In this document: positions 1 to 7,498 of the stretch, piece by piece
Numbering within the stretch: the stretch's first letter is position 1
Layout of the letters: each line of letters begins with the position of its first letter
From: Marinobacter sp050379415
GTDB lineage: Bacteria; Pseudomonadota; Gammaproteobacteria; Pseudomonadales; Oleiphilaceae
Direction of reading: 5' to 3'
DNA length: 64,000 bases
Assembly (NCBI RefSeq): GCF_050379415.1
Contig: NZ_JBNRLS010000002.1
Location: 62,001-126,000 of the forward strand
Position numbers and translations under genes: made by a program
Notes under the pieces: model-generated
Databases searched by the model: none
Told to the model about the DNA's origin: nothing
What the model saw: only the letters and a program-made list of their open reading frames with translations

Positions 1-1
1 T

Positions 2-904
2 GGTCCGGACGTACCGGCTGAAGATCTGATCTGGCAGGATCCGGTGCCGCAGGGTGAGACCAACTACATCGAAGAGGCGGTCAAGGAAAAGATTGAAGAG
101 GCCGGTCTGAGCCTCAACGAGCTGGTCTGCACCGCCTGGGATAGCGCCCGTACCTTCAGGGGCTCTGACATGCGCGGTGGTGCCAACGGTGCACGTATCC
201 GCCTGGCTCCTCAGAAGGACTGGGAAGGCAACGAGCCCGACCGGTTGGCCAAGGTGCTGAAGGTCTACGAGCAAATCTCTGCTGACACCGGCGCCAGTAT
301 CGCGGACGTTATCGTGCTCGGTGGTAACCTGGGCGTGGAGAAAGCCGCGAAAGCTGCCGGTTACGACGTACACGTACCCTTCCTGAAGGGCCGTGGTGAC
401 GCGACCGATGAGATGACCGATGCCGAATCCTTCGAGCCGCTGGAGCCGCTGGCTGATGGCTTCCGCAACTGGCAGAAGAAGGATTACGTGGTCAAGCCGG
501 AAGAGATGCTTCTGGACCGAGCCCAGCTGATGGGCCTGACCGCGCCGGAAATGACCGTCCTGATCGGTGGCATGCGGGTGCTGGGTACCAACTACGGTGG
601 CACCCGGCACGGCGTGTTCACGGACCGCGTTGGCCAGCTGACCAACGACTTCTTCGTGAACCTCACCGACATGGCGAACCGCTGGGAGCCCACTGGCAAA
701 AACTCGTACAACATCGTGGATCGCAAGAGCGGCAACACCAGGTTCACCGCGACCCGTGTTGATCTCGTGTTCGGCTCCAACTCCATCCTGCGTTCCTACG
801 CGGAGGTGTACGCCCAGGACGACAACCAGGAGAAGTTCGTGAAGGACTTCGTTGCCGCCTGGACCAAGGTCATGAACAACGACCGCTTCGACGTGAAGAA
901 ATAA
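2..904 (+). CDS. katG: Catalase-peroxidase KatG, C-terminal part (5' end outside window)
   Basis: This is the last 300 residues of a haem catalase-peroxidase, which destroys hydrogen peroxide and also oxidises small donors. The frame is open from the window edge, so the true start lies upstream. The visible part is the C-terminal domain, with the family-typical stretch around ELVCTAWDSARTFRGSD and the KNDFFVNL-like segment (here NDFFVNLTDM). The haem ligands and the Trp-Tyr-Met adduct lie mostly in the missing N-terminal half. A hairpin follows the stop codon. No OxyR site can be judged because the promoter is outside the window. Confidence 0.95.
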   Translation, partial: GPDVPAEDLIWQDPVPQGETNYIEEAVKEKIEEAGLSLNELVCTAWDSARTFRGSDMRGGANGARIRLAPQKDWEGNEPDRLAKVLKVYEQISADTGASIADVIVLGGNLGVEKAAKAAGYDVHVPFLKGRGDATDEMTDAESFEPLEPLADGFRNWQKKDYVVKPEEMLLDRAQLMGLTAPEMTVLIGGMRVLGTNYGGTRHGVFTDRVGQLTNDFFVNLTDMANRWEPTGKNSYNIVDRKSGNTRFTATRVDLVFGSNSILRSYAEVYAQDDNQEKFVKDFVAAWTKVMNNDRFDVKK

Positions 905-918
905 CCCGTCAGTAACCG

Positions 919-947
919 GCCGGGCATCCTGTTTCGGGATGCCCGGC
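919..947 (+). terminator. Hairpin terminator after katG
   Basis: An 11-bp perfect inverted repeat (GCCGGGCATCC and its complement) surrounds a 7-base loop, 15 bases after the katG stop. The T-tract is weak (CAACTTT), so termination may be partial. Confidence 0.6.
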
Positions 948-1039
948 TACCAACTTTCCGCCAAATTCCTTACAATCCGCTCCGCCTGATTTTTGATCAG
1001 TCGCCACCTGATTTTCTTTTCTCAGCCGCTGGAGCCTCC

Positions 1040-2017
1040 ATGCGAATCATCCTTGCCCCGATGGAAGGGCTGGTCGATGCACCCATCCGTGAAACCCTGA
1101 CCAAAGTCGGTGGCATTGACCGGTGCGTGACCGAATTCATTCGCGTGACCCACGGCATGCTTCCTCCCCGGATTTTCTACAAATACGCACCGGAACTGCA
1201 TCGTGCCTGCGAGACCGAGGTGGGTACGCCAGTGGCTGTGCAGCTGCTCGGATCAGACCCCGAACAGATGGGCCGCCACGGCCTGAAAGCGGCCGAGCTG
1301 GGTGCGACCCAGGTGGACATCAACTTCGGCTGCCCGGCCAAGACCGTGAACAAGCACAAGGGCGGTTGCGTGCTGATGCGTGAGCCGGAACTGATGCACG
1401 AAATCACCGCCGCCGTGCGCAACGCTGTGCCTGTCGAAATCCCGGTGACCGCCAAAATGCGCCTGGGCTATGACGATCGTTCCATGGGCGTGGCCTGTGG
1501 TCAGGCCCTTGAAGCCGCCGGCGCCTCCGAGATCGTGATTCACGCCCGCAGCAAAGTGGACGGATACAAGCCGCCTGCCTACTGGGAGGAGATTGCCCGG
1601 GTGCGGGAAGCGGTCAAAGCCCACGTGATTGCCAACGGCGAGGTCTGGACCGTCGAGGACTACTGGCGCTGCCGGAAGGTGTCTGGCTGCGAGGATGTGA
1701 TGATCGGCCGGGGCCTGATTGCCCGTCCGGATCTGGCCGCTCAGATCAAGGCCTCCCAGCGCGGTGAATCCTTCACACCAATGACGTGGCTGGAGGCTGT
1801 GGCACTGGTTCGGGAATATTCCGCCGCGCTACAGACCCGGCTCGAAGACAGATACGTTACCGGCCGCATCAAGCAATGGCTGAACTTTTTGCGTCAGGGC
1901 TTTGCCGAGGCGGAGTACCTGTGGCCACAGGCCCGCAAGATCCGCGACGTAGCCCCGATGCTCGCCTGCCTGGAGCAGGGGGTGCCCACTGATGCCCTGA
2001 AAGAGCGGGCAGCCTGA
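1040..2017 (+). CDS. dusC: tRNA-dihydrouridine synthase C
   Basis: This FMN enzyme reduces uridine to dihydrouridine in the D-arm of tRNA. The 325 residues match DusC length. The N-terminus starts with MRIILAPMEGLVDAPIR, which forms the first strand of the TIM barrel. The Dus signature NFGCPAKTVNK near residue 95 holds the catalytic cysteine, followed by GGCVLM. The FMN-binding segment VMIGRGLIARP and the C-terminal helical tRNA-binding domain (RLEDRYVTGRIKQWLNFL) follow. DusC rather than DusA or DusB is chosen because of the VTEFIRVT and RYVTGRIKQWLN segments. It appears monocistronic and ends in a strong terminator. Confidence 0.93.
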   Translation: MRIILAPMEGLVDAPIRETLTKVGGIDRCVTEFIRVTHGMLPPRIFYKYAPELHRACETEVGTPVAVQLLGSDPEQMGRHGLKAAELGATQVDINFGCPAKTVNKHKGGCVLMREPELMHEITAAVRNAVPVEIPVTAKMRLGYDDRSMGVACGQALEAAGASEIVIHARSKVDGYKPPAYWEEIARVREAVKAHVIANGEVWTVEDYWRCRKVSGCEDVMIGRGLIARPDLAAQIKASQRGESFTPMTWLEAVALVREYSAALQTRLEDRYVTGRIKQWLNFLRQGFAEAEYLWPQARKIRDVAPMLACLEQGVPTDALKERAA

Positions 2018-2046
2018 CAGCGTCGTTTCTCTACCGTTGGTTCCCG

Positions 2047-2070
2047 AAAGCCCCTTCCGAGGGGCTTTTT
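2047..2070 (+). terminator. Rho-independent terminator after dusC
   Basis: AAAGCCCC and GGGGCTTT form the stem around a 6-base loop and are followed by a T-run, 30 bases after the dusC stop. Confidence 0.85.
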
Positions 2071-2172
2071 GCGTCACTGGGGGACGTTTGCGGGTCTACA
2101 CTGGTACGAACAGGCAGTGTGACCGTACAAACACAGACCAATAACAAAGAACGGAGAAGGAGGCACCATCTC

Positions 2173-3162
2173 ATGAGTAACGGATTAGTCAGGCGGACCC
2201 TGGTGGGCATCGTCGCAAGTGCCGGTCTGTTCGCGGCGGGTGCCGGGCTGGCCCAGGAAGACGGGCAGGTGAAGGTAACGCCGCTTGGAAGTCATGACGG
2301 CGAATTCTGTGTAGTGGACCGCGCCATGGTGTTCGAGGATCCCAATGGCACCCGAATTCTCTATGACGCCGGTCGCACCGTGGCCGGAGCCGACGATCCA
2401 CGGCTCGGTGACATCGATGTGGTGCTGGTGTCGCACATGCACGGTGACCATGTGGGCGATCGCCGCATCGAGGCGGTGAACCGGGGCGCGTGCGGCTCGC
2501 CGGAGTTTCCGGTAGTCACCCTGCCGCAATCCAACACCGTGGATATCGCGGTCGCGAAGCAGGCCACGATTGTCACCGGCAGCGAAATGCCGGCGTTCTT
2601 TGCCGCCAAGCTCGAAGCTGCCGGCGCGGACAAATCAAAATCGCAGCTGGTCCGTTTCGGGGCCAGCAAACAAGTGGGTGGGGTGAAGATCACGACCGTG
2701 CCTGCGGTGCACAGCAACGGCGTGTCGGCGTCCTTCCTGACCGGGCCGCTGGCGGAATACCTGAAAGCCGCCGGCGTGTCCGCGAACGTCGGTCCGCCCA
2801 CCGGTTATGTGCTGACCTTCTCCAACGGTTTGGTGGTGTATTTGTCCGGTGATACCGGCATTACTGCCGAGCAGAAACTGGTGGTTGCTGACCATTACGG
2901 CGCCGAACTGGTGGTCATGAACATCGGTGATACCTACACCACCGGCCCGACCGAGGCGGCCTACGTCATCAACGACCTGATCAAACCCCGCGCGGTGATT
3001 CCGTCCCATGCCAATGAACCGGCCACCGAAGGCGGCAAGGTGAAAGAGGGCACCCGCACGGCAATCTTCCGCGATGCCGTGAACGTGCCCGTCCATATTC
3101 CCCTCAGCGGCCGCACCATGGCATTCAATGGCAGCGGCAAATGCGTGGATATCTGCGATTAG
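2173..3162 (+). CDS. Exported metallo-beta-lactamase-fold hydrolase
   Basis: A 329-residue metal-dependent hydrolase of unknown substrate. The start at 2173 is chosen because GGAGAAGGAGG ends 9 bases upstream. An in-frame start at 2119 is possible but has no such site. Residues 1-25 form a signal peptide (RR, a hydrophobic stretch, then GLAQ), so the protein is probably periplasmic. The metal motif HMHGDHVGD lies near residue 88. A later His (PAVHSNGV), Asp (LSGDTGIT) and His (IPSHANEP) complete the ligand set. It resembles the UlaG/L-ascorbate-lactonase-like and YtkL branch rather than true beta-lactamases. The stop is 3 bases from the convergent aldolase stop. Confidence 0.8.
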   Translation: MSNGLVRRTLVGIVASAGLFAAGAGLAQEDGQVKVTPLGSHDGEFCVVDRAMVFEDPNGTRILYDAGRTVAGADDPRLGDIDVVLVSHMHGDHVGDRRIEAVNRGACGSPEFPVVTLPQSNTVDIAVAKQATIVTGSEMPAFFAAKLEAAGADKSKSQLVRFGASKQVGGVKITTVPAVHSNGVSASFLTGPLAEYLKAAGVSANVGPPTGYVLTFSNGLVVYLSGDTGITAEQKLVVADHYGAELVVMNIGDTYTTGPTEAAYVINDLIKPRAVIPSHANEPATEGGKVKEGTRTAIFRDAVNVPVHIPLSGRTMAFNGSGKCVDICD

Positions 3163-3165
3163 GCG

Positions 3166-4185
3166 TCAGTCTTCATTCTCCAACTCCGGGGAATAGTCCC
3201 CGGAACGAGCCAGGCCATTGAGCCTGGCCCGTTTGTGCAGGGCAGCCTGGGCTTTGTCTGCATTAGCCAGGTCACCGGCCCAGGCATGCTGCGCCGGCTC
3301 TTGCAGGGCGCGCCCGTACGAGAAGCTCAACTCCCAGGGATGGTAGCCCATGCTGTTGATGGCATTGAGATTGACGGTGGCCTCCGCCGGCGTCTGGCCA
3401 CCTGACAGGAAGAAGATTCCCGGCACTGCCGCGGGTACCGCGCGCCGGAAAATCATCAGTGTGTGTTCCGCCACCTGTTCCGGGCTGGCGGAAGGCGATT
3501 CCTTGCCCGGGGTGACCATGCTGGGCTTCAGTACCATGGTTTCCAGATCCACATGGTGCCGGTACAGCGCCTTGAATACTTCCCGGAGTACCGCTTCGCT
3601 GACTTCCCCGGCCCGCTCAATGCTGTGGTGGCCGTCGATCAGTACTTCCGGCTCGACAATCGGCACAATGCCCATCGACTGGCACACCGCCGCGTACCGG
3701 GCCAGCACCTCGGCGTTGGCCTTGATCGCCTGGCGTGAGGGCAGGGTGTCGGAGATGTGGAACACATCCCGCCATTTGGCGAAGCGGGCACCCAGCTTCT
3801 TGTATTCCTCCAGGCGGGATTCCAGGCCATCCAGGCCATAGGTGATCTCGTCTCCGGGTGCATTGACCAGCGGGCCCTTGCCCTTGTCCACCTTGATGCC
3901 CGGAACGATGCCCTGACTGGCCAGCAGCTTGGGCATGGCTACATCCTCAAGGCTCAGCTGCTCCAGGGTTTCCTCGTACAGGATGACGCCGCTGATGTAT
4001 TTGCCCAGGTCGGGGGTGGAGAAGATGATGCTCCGGTACTCCCGGCGCTTTGCTTCCGTGGATTCCACGCCAACCGCCTTGAAACGCTTGGCGATAGTGG
4101 GGGTGCTCTCATCCGCGGCCAGGATGCCTTTGCCGGGCTGGACCAGGTCCGCGATGGTTGCGGTCAACTCTTCCTGAATGCTCAT
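3166..4185 (-). CDS. Class I fructose-bisphosphate aldolase
   Basis: This 339-residue enzyme cleaves fructose 1,6-bisphosphate by a Schiff-base mechanism, in glycolysis and gluconeogenesis. The family segments GKGILAADESTPTIAKRF near residue 25 and MVLKPSMVTPG (Schiff-base lysine region) and the phosphate-binding FLSGGQTPAEAT are all present. The start at 4185 is chosen over one 7 codons upstream because AAAGGAGAA sits just before it. Class I aldolases of this eukaryote-like type are scattered among proteobacteria. No neighbour is a glycolytic gene, so regulation cannot be read from context. Confidence 0.93.
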   Translation of the reverse strand: MSIQEELTATIADLVQPGKGILAADESTPTIAKRFKAVGVESTEAKRREYRSIIFSTPDLGKYISGVILYEETLEQLSLEDVAMPKLLASQGIVPGIKVDKGKGPLVNAPGDEITYGLDGLESRLEEYKKLGARFAKWRDVFHISDTLPSRQAIKANAEVLARYAAVCQSMGIVPIVEPEVLIDGHHSIERAGEVSEAVLREVFKALYRHHVDLETMVLKPSMVTPGKESPSASPEQVAEHTLMIFRRAVPAAVPGIFFLSGGQTPAEATVNLNAINSMGYHPWELSFSYGRALQEPAQHAWAGDLANADKAQAALHKRARLNGLARSGDYSPELENED

Positions 4186-4341
4186 TGGGTTCTCCTTTAC
4201 CGGCAAAACCGGTGTCCTTTGGGATGTTTCGGGTAATTGTAGACCCTGTACGACTTGCGCAAATTTGACCTACGCTAAGACATACCGAATCCGTCTGGAT
4301 TAGGCTAATTACAAGACCGACAGGAAGGATGGAAGACCGCT

Positions 4342-6396
4342 ATGAAAACGGTTGTGAGTGTAAGCCAGGGATCGTCCGACTACGACTACGAGCTGGAAAC
4401 GGAATTCCTGGGACAGGCGTTCCGGATTATCCGCATCGGCACGGATGGCGACATTGAAAAGGCCGAATCCGTTCTGGAGTCGGTGCACCCGCAGGCGGAC
4501 GCCATCGGCCTGAGCATGATTCACGACCACTACCAAGTAGGGCGGGAACAGCTGGAGCACCCGGAGACCGCCAGGCTGGAAGCCTGTGTACCGGACAAGC
4601 CGGTCACCACCGGCGCCGGCCTGCGTGGTATTCTGCAGGAGTGGGCCATTCGCCACACCCAGACCGAGCTGGGCCATTTCTTCGATAACGCCCGCGTGCT
4701 TTTCCTGAACGGGCAGGCCGGTTACCGGATCGCCAAATCCCTCTCCGAACATACCGAGAACCTGCAGTTCGCCGACCCCTACCTCGATTTCGGGGTGCCC
4801 CGGGTACTGACTTCCCTGGGCCAACTCGAGACCTACACCCGGCTCACCGCGCCGCTGATGTTCCGGCCGATGGCGGTCAAAGCCATCAACGCGCTGCACC
4901 AGAGCCCGTTGTACCGGTTGGGAGAGAATCTGGTGGCCGGTTCCCTGCACAGTGCAGTCCGTGACTCCCATGTGATCGTGGGTGCGATCGGTGACCTTGA
5001 AAGCTTTACCGAGAAGGAGCTGGACGGCAAAACCGTCATCACTTCAAGGGTAACCGATGCGGTACTGGACTGGATGCGTTCCCGGCGCGTGGCGATGGTG
5101 GTGGACTACAGCCCGTGGCTGGAAGGACGGCCCATCGGCGTGAATGTGATGGAGGCGATGATCAGCGCCGCCCTGTCACGCACGCCGGAACAACTGGGCG
5201 CGGATGATTTCCTGGACGTCATCCAGAGCCTGGGTATCGAGCCCCGGATCCTGTACCCGAACGGCTACCGGCGGGTAAACCGGTTTGCCTTCGTGATTCA
5301 TCCGCTGTCCCAGCAGTACCTGACCAAGACTCCGCCGCTGGACTGGGTGGCCAGTGTGTCGCCGCCGAAAGTGATGGACCTGGTGGAGAAGGCCATTGCC
5401 TACACGCCACCTTTCATCTATTCGAAAGTTTCCGGCATCCGATCACCCACCGGCGATGAAGTGGAGGGTTGGCTTATCACCGTCGGCGGTACCCCCCGGG
5501 AGATCATGGCCCATGGCCCGGAATTTACCTATAGCCGGTTGCTGGCGGCCGCCAAGCTGGCGAAGAAACTGGGCGCCCAGATCATGGGGCTCGGCGCTTT
5601 CACCAAGGTGGTGGGGGATGCGGGCATCACCGTGGCCAAACGGGCGCCGCTACCGATCACCACCGGCAACAGCTACAGTGCCTCAGGAGCCCTCTGGGCC
5701 GCCCATGATGCGGCGAAGAAAATCGGCCGTGTCCACGTTGGCGGAAGCGGCAAGATGGCCGGCAAAGCCATGGTGGTGGGTGCGACCGGAGCTATTGGCT
5801 CGGTCTGCGCCCGGTTGCTGGCCAAAGCGGTGGATGAGATCTACCTGGTGGCCCCGGAGGCCGCGAAACTGCTTGCCCTCAAGGAAAGTATCGAACTGGA
5901 AACTCCGGGCGCGGTGGTTCACGTGGCCGCCACCACAAACCGGGACCTGGCGGATATGGACATGATCGTGACCGCCACCTCGGGCGCGGGCAAGCGCATC
6001 CTGGATATCATGAAAGTGAAGCCCGGTTGCGTGATCACCGACGTTGCCCGGCCCCTGGATATTCCTGCGGAAGACGTGGCCAAACGCCCGGATGTGCTGG
6101 TGATCGAATCCGGGGAAATCCAGCTGCCGGGGAACCCGAAGATGAAAGATATCGGGCTGCCGAAAGGCATCGCCTATGCCTGCCTGGCGGAGACCATCGT
6201 TCTGGCCCTGGAAGGGCGCTTCGAGAACTTCACCCTGGGCCGTAACATCGAGTGGGAGAAGGTGCGGGAAATCTACAAACTCGGCCTGAAGCACGGCATG
6301 GAGCTTGCCTCGATTTCGGGCGTGAACGGGGTCTTCACTGAAGAAGATTTCGAGCGGGTGCGGACTCTGGCAGCCGAAGCAACAGAGCCCGCGTGA
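4342..6396 (+). CDS. AAR-like dehydrogenase with extra N-terminal region
   Basis: A 684-residue protein. Residues about 340-660 resemble long-chain acyl-ACP reductase (AAR) of cyanobacteria: a segment LPITTGNSYSASGA, a nucleotide-binding loop VVGATGAIGSVCARLL near residue 478, then DVARPLDIP and VIESGEIQLPG. The N-terminal ~330 residues contain no motif I recognise; they include GLSMIHDHY near residue 55. AAR converts acyl-ACP to fatty aldehyde with NADPH. Whether this protein does so is inference. Related proteins are often labelled amino-acid or saccharopine dehydrogenases from the Rossmann part alone. It stands alone, divergent from the aldolase. The window also holds oleate hydratase, a desaturase and an acyl-CoA synthetase, which fits a lipid role. 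Confidence 0.6.
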   Translation: MKTVVSVSQGSSDYDYELETEFLGQAFRIIRIGTDGDIEKAESVLESVHPQADAIGLSMIHDHYQVGREQLEHPETARLEACVPDKPVTTGAGLRGILQEWAIRHTQTELGHFFDNARVLFLNGQAGYRIAKSLSEHTENLQFADPYLDFGVPRVLTSLGQLETYTRLTAPLMFRPMAVKAINALHQSPLYRLGENLVAGSLHSAVRDSHVIVGAIGDLESFTEKELDGKTVITSRVTDAVLDWMRSRRVAMVVDYSPWLEGRPIGVNVMEAMISAALSRTPEQLGADDFLDVIQSLGIEPRILYPNGYRRVNRFAFVIHPLSQQYLTKTPPLDWVASVSPPKVMDLVEKAIAYTPPFIYSKVSGIRSPTGDEVEGWLITVGGTPREIMAHGPEFTYSRLLAAAKLAKKLGAQIMGLGAFTKVVGDAGITVAKRAPLPITTGNSYSASGALWAAHDAAKKIGRVHVGGSGKMAGKAMVVGATGAIGSVCARLLAKAVDEIYLVAPEAAKLLALKESIELETPGAVVHVAATTNRDLADMDMIVTATSGAGKRILDIMKVKPGCVITDVARPLDIPAEDVAKRPDVLVIESGEIQLPGNPKMKDIGLPKGIAYACLAETIVLALEGRFENFTLGRNIEWEKVREIYKLGLKHGMELASISGVNGVFTEEDFERVRTLAAEATEPA

Positions 6397-6409
6397 GCGG
6401 GCTCCGGAC

Positions 6410-6814
6410 TCAGCCGATACCGTGGGCGCGGAAGTGCTCCACGTAGGCCTTATCCACCTTCAGAATGTGGTGGGTGAGCCAGTCCTTTAACAGTTCCAGG
6501 GTTTCCTCACCGGCCGAATCGCCGTTTTCATGGCGATCAATCAGGCTCATGATCTGGCCGGTGAACTTGTTGTGCTCGGCCTTGTGCGCATCCGTTTCCG
6601 GGTACCCCAGGCGCAGGAACAGGTCCTCCTCCACAATGAAGTGGTTCATGGTGTAATCCATGAGAGATTCCAGAATCTCGCTGGTTTTCCCCTGATCCGC
6701 GCCTCCGTCGAGTGCGTCATACAACTGGTTGGTCAATTCCACCAGCCACTTGTGTTGCTCATCAATCTCTCCGATTCCGACTTCAAGCTCTTTACTCCAT
6801 GGCCAGAATGTCAT
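6410..6814 (-). CDS. Bacteriohemerythrin
   Basis: A 134-residue single-domain protein that binds oxygen at a non-haem di-iron site, used for oxygen storage, sensing or delivery. All ligand motifs are seen: EIDEQHKWLV (first His, near residue 21), NHFIVEE (His and Glu near 57-61), HKAEHNKF (two His near 76-80) and HHILKVDKAY (His and Asp near 114-119). It starts MTFWPW, typical of the family. The gene is monocistronic. A perfect TTGAC-N4-GTCAA palindrome lies 80 bases upstream, about 40 bases before a plausible start of transcription, so control by an FNR/ANR/DNR-type regulator is likely. Confidence 0.92.
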   Translation of the reverse strand: MTFWPWSKELEVGIGEIDEQHKWLVELTNQLYDALDGGADQGKTSEILESLMDYTMNHFIVEEDLFLRLGYPETDAHKAEHNKFTGQIMSLIDRHENGDSAGEETLELLKDWLTHHILKVDKAYVEHFRAHGIG

Positions 6815-6887
6815 CGGTATCTCCCCTGTATTCCTGTTTATAGTTATGTCTTCAGGGACATCCTATGAACAGGCATTCATCGGGATA

Positions 6888-6901
6888 TTGACTGACGTCA
6901 A
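6888..6901 (-). promoter_or_regulatory. FNR/ANR/DNR-type box upstream of bacteriohemerythrin
   Basis: TTGACTGACGTCAA has perfect half-sites TTGAC/GTCAA; the FNR/ANR consensus is TTGAT-N4-ATCAA and DNR-type sites accept GTCAA. On the minus strand a -10-like CATAGG (6867-6862) lies 27 bases from the box centre. This puts the centre near -40, the class II activator position. The placement is inference; no -35 element is obvious, as expected. Confidence 0.55.
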
Positions 6902-6973
6902 GGAAGACAGGGGAGTCTGTCCCGAACAGTCATCAGGATTGGAAGATTTGCAATATCCGGATAGCGCAAGTGC

Positions 6974-7480
6974 TCAGGCCGCCGCCACCCGAGAGGCCTC
7001 ACGAGCCAGCAGGGTCTGCTTGCGTTCCACACCCCAGCGGTAACCACTCAGGTTGCCGTCGCTGCGCACCACGCGATGGCAGGGGATGACGACCGCGAGC
7101 CGGTTGGCAGCGCAGGCACCGGCGACCGCCCGTACCGCTTTCGGGCTTCCGACTTTTGCAGCGAGTTCTGCGTAACTGACCGTTTGGCCAGCCGGAATAG
7201 AGCGGAGCGCTTCCCAGACCCGTTGCTGGAAATCGGTACCCTCAATGGAAAGGGGCAGGTCGAGGCGTGATTGCGGCGCGTCGATAAAGCGGATCAGCTT
7301 GGGCAAAAGGCCACCCAGGTTGTCGGTGACTTGCTGCAGCGTGGCATCCGGGAAGCGGGATTGCAGTGCGGAACGCAGCGAATCGGGGTCATCGCCCAAC
7401 TCGATGGTGCAAAGGCCCTTGTCGTCGGCTCCGGCAAGGACCCAGCCCAGGCTGCAGCGCTCAATGGCGTAACGGATCAT
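6974..7480 (-). CDS. Methylated-DNA-protein-cysteine methyltransferase (Ada C-terminal type)
   Basis: This 168-residue suicide enzyme removes O6-alkyl groups from guanine in DNA. The acceptor cysteine is in IPCHRVVR near residue 131. The N-terminal segment SLGWVLAGADDKGLCTIELGDD, the AVRAVAGACAANRLAVVIPC segment and the ending SGYRWGVERKQTLLAREA match the C-terminal half of E. coli Ada more closely than Ogt. The AdaA transcription-factor domain is absent. The start at 7480 is chosen because AAAGGAGGT is 7 bases upstream; an ATG six codons earlier would overlap that site. The stop of the upstream fusion gene at 7499 is 18 bases away, so the two are probably cotranscribed. Confidence 0.93.
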   Translation of the reverse strand: MIRYAIERCSLGWVLAGADDKGLCTIELGDDPDSLRSALQSRFPDATLQQVTDNLGGLLPKLIRFIDAPQSRLDLPLSIEGTDFQQRVWEALRSIPAGQTVSYAELAAKVGSPKAVRAVAGACAANRLAVVIPCHRVVRSDGNLSGYRWGVERKQTLLAREASRVAAA

Positions 7481-7498
7481 GGGGGCACCTCCTTTCAA

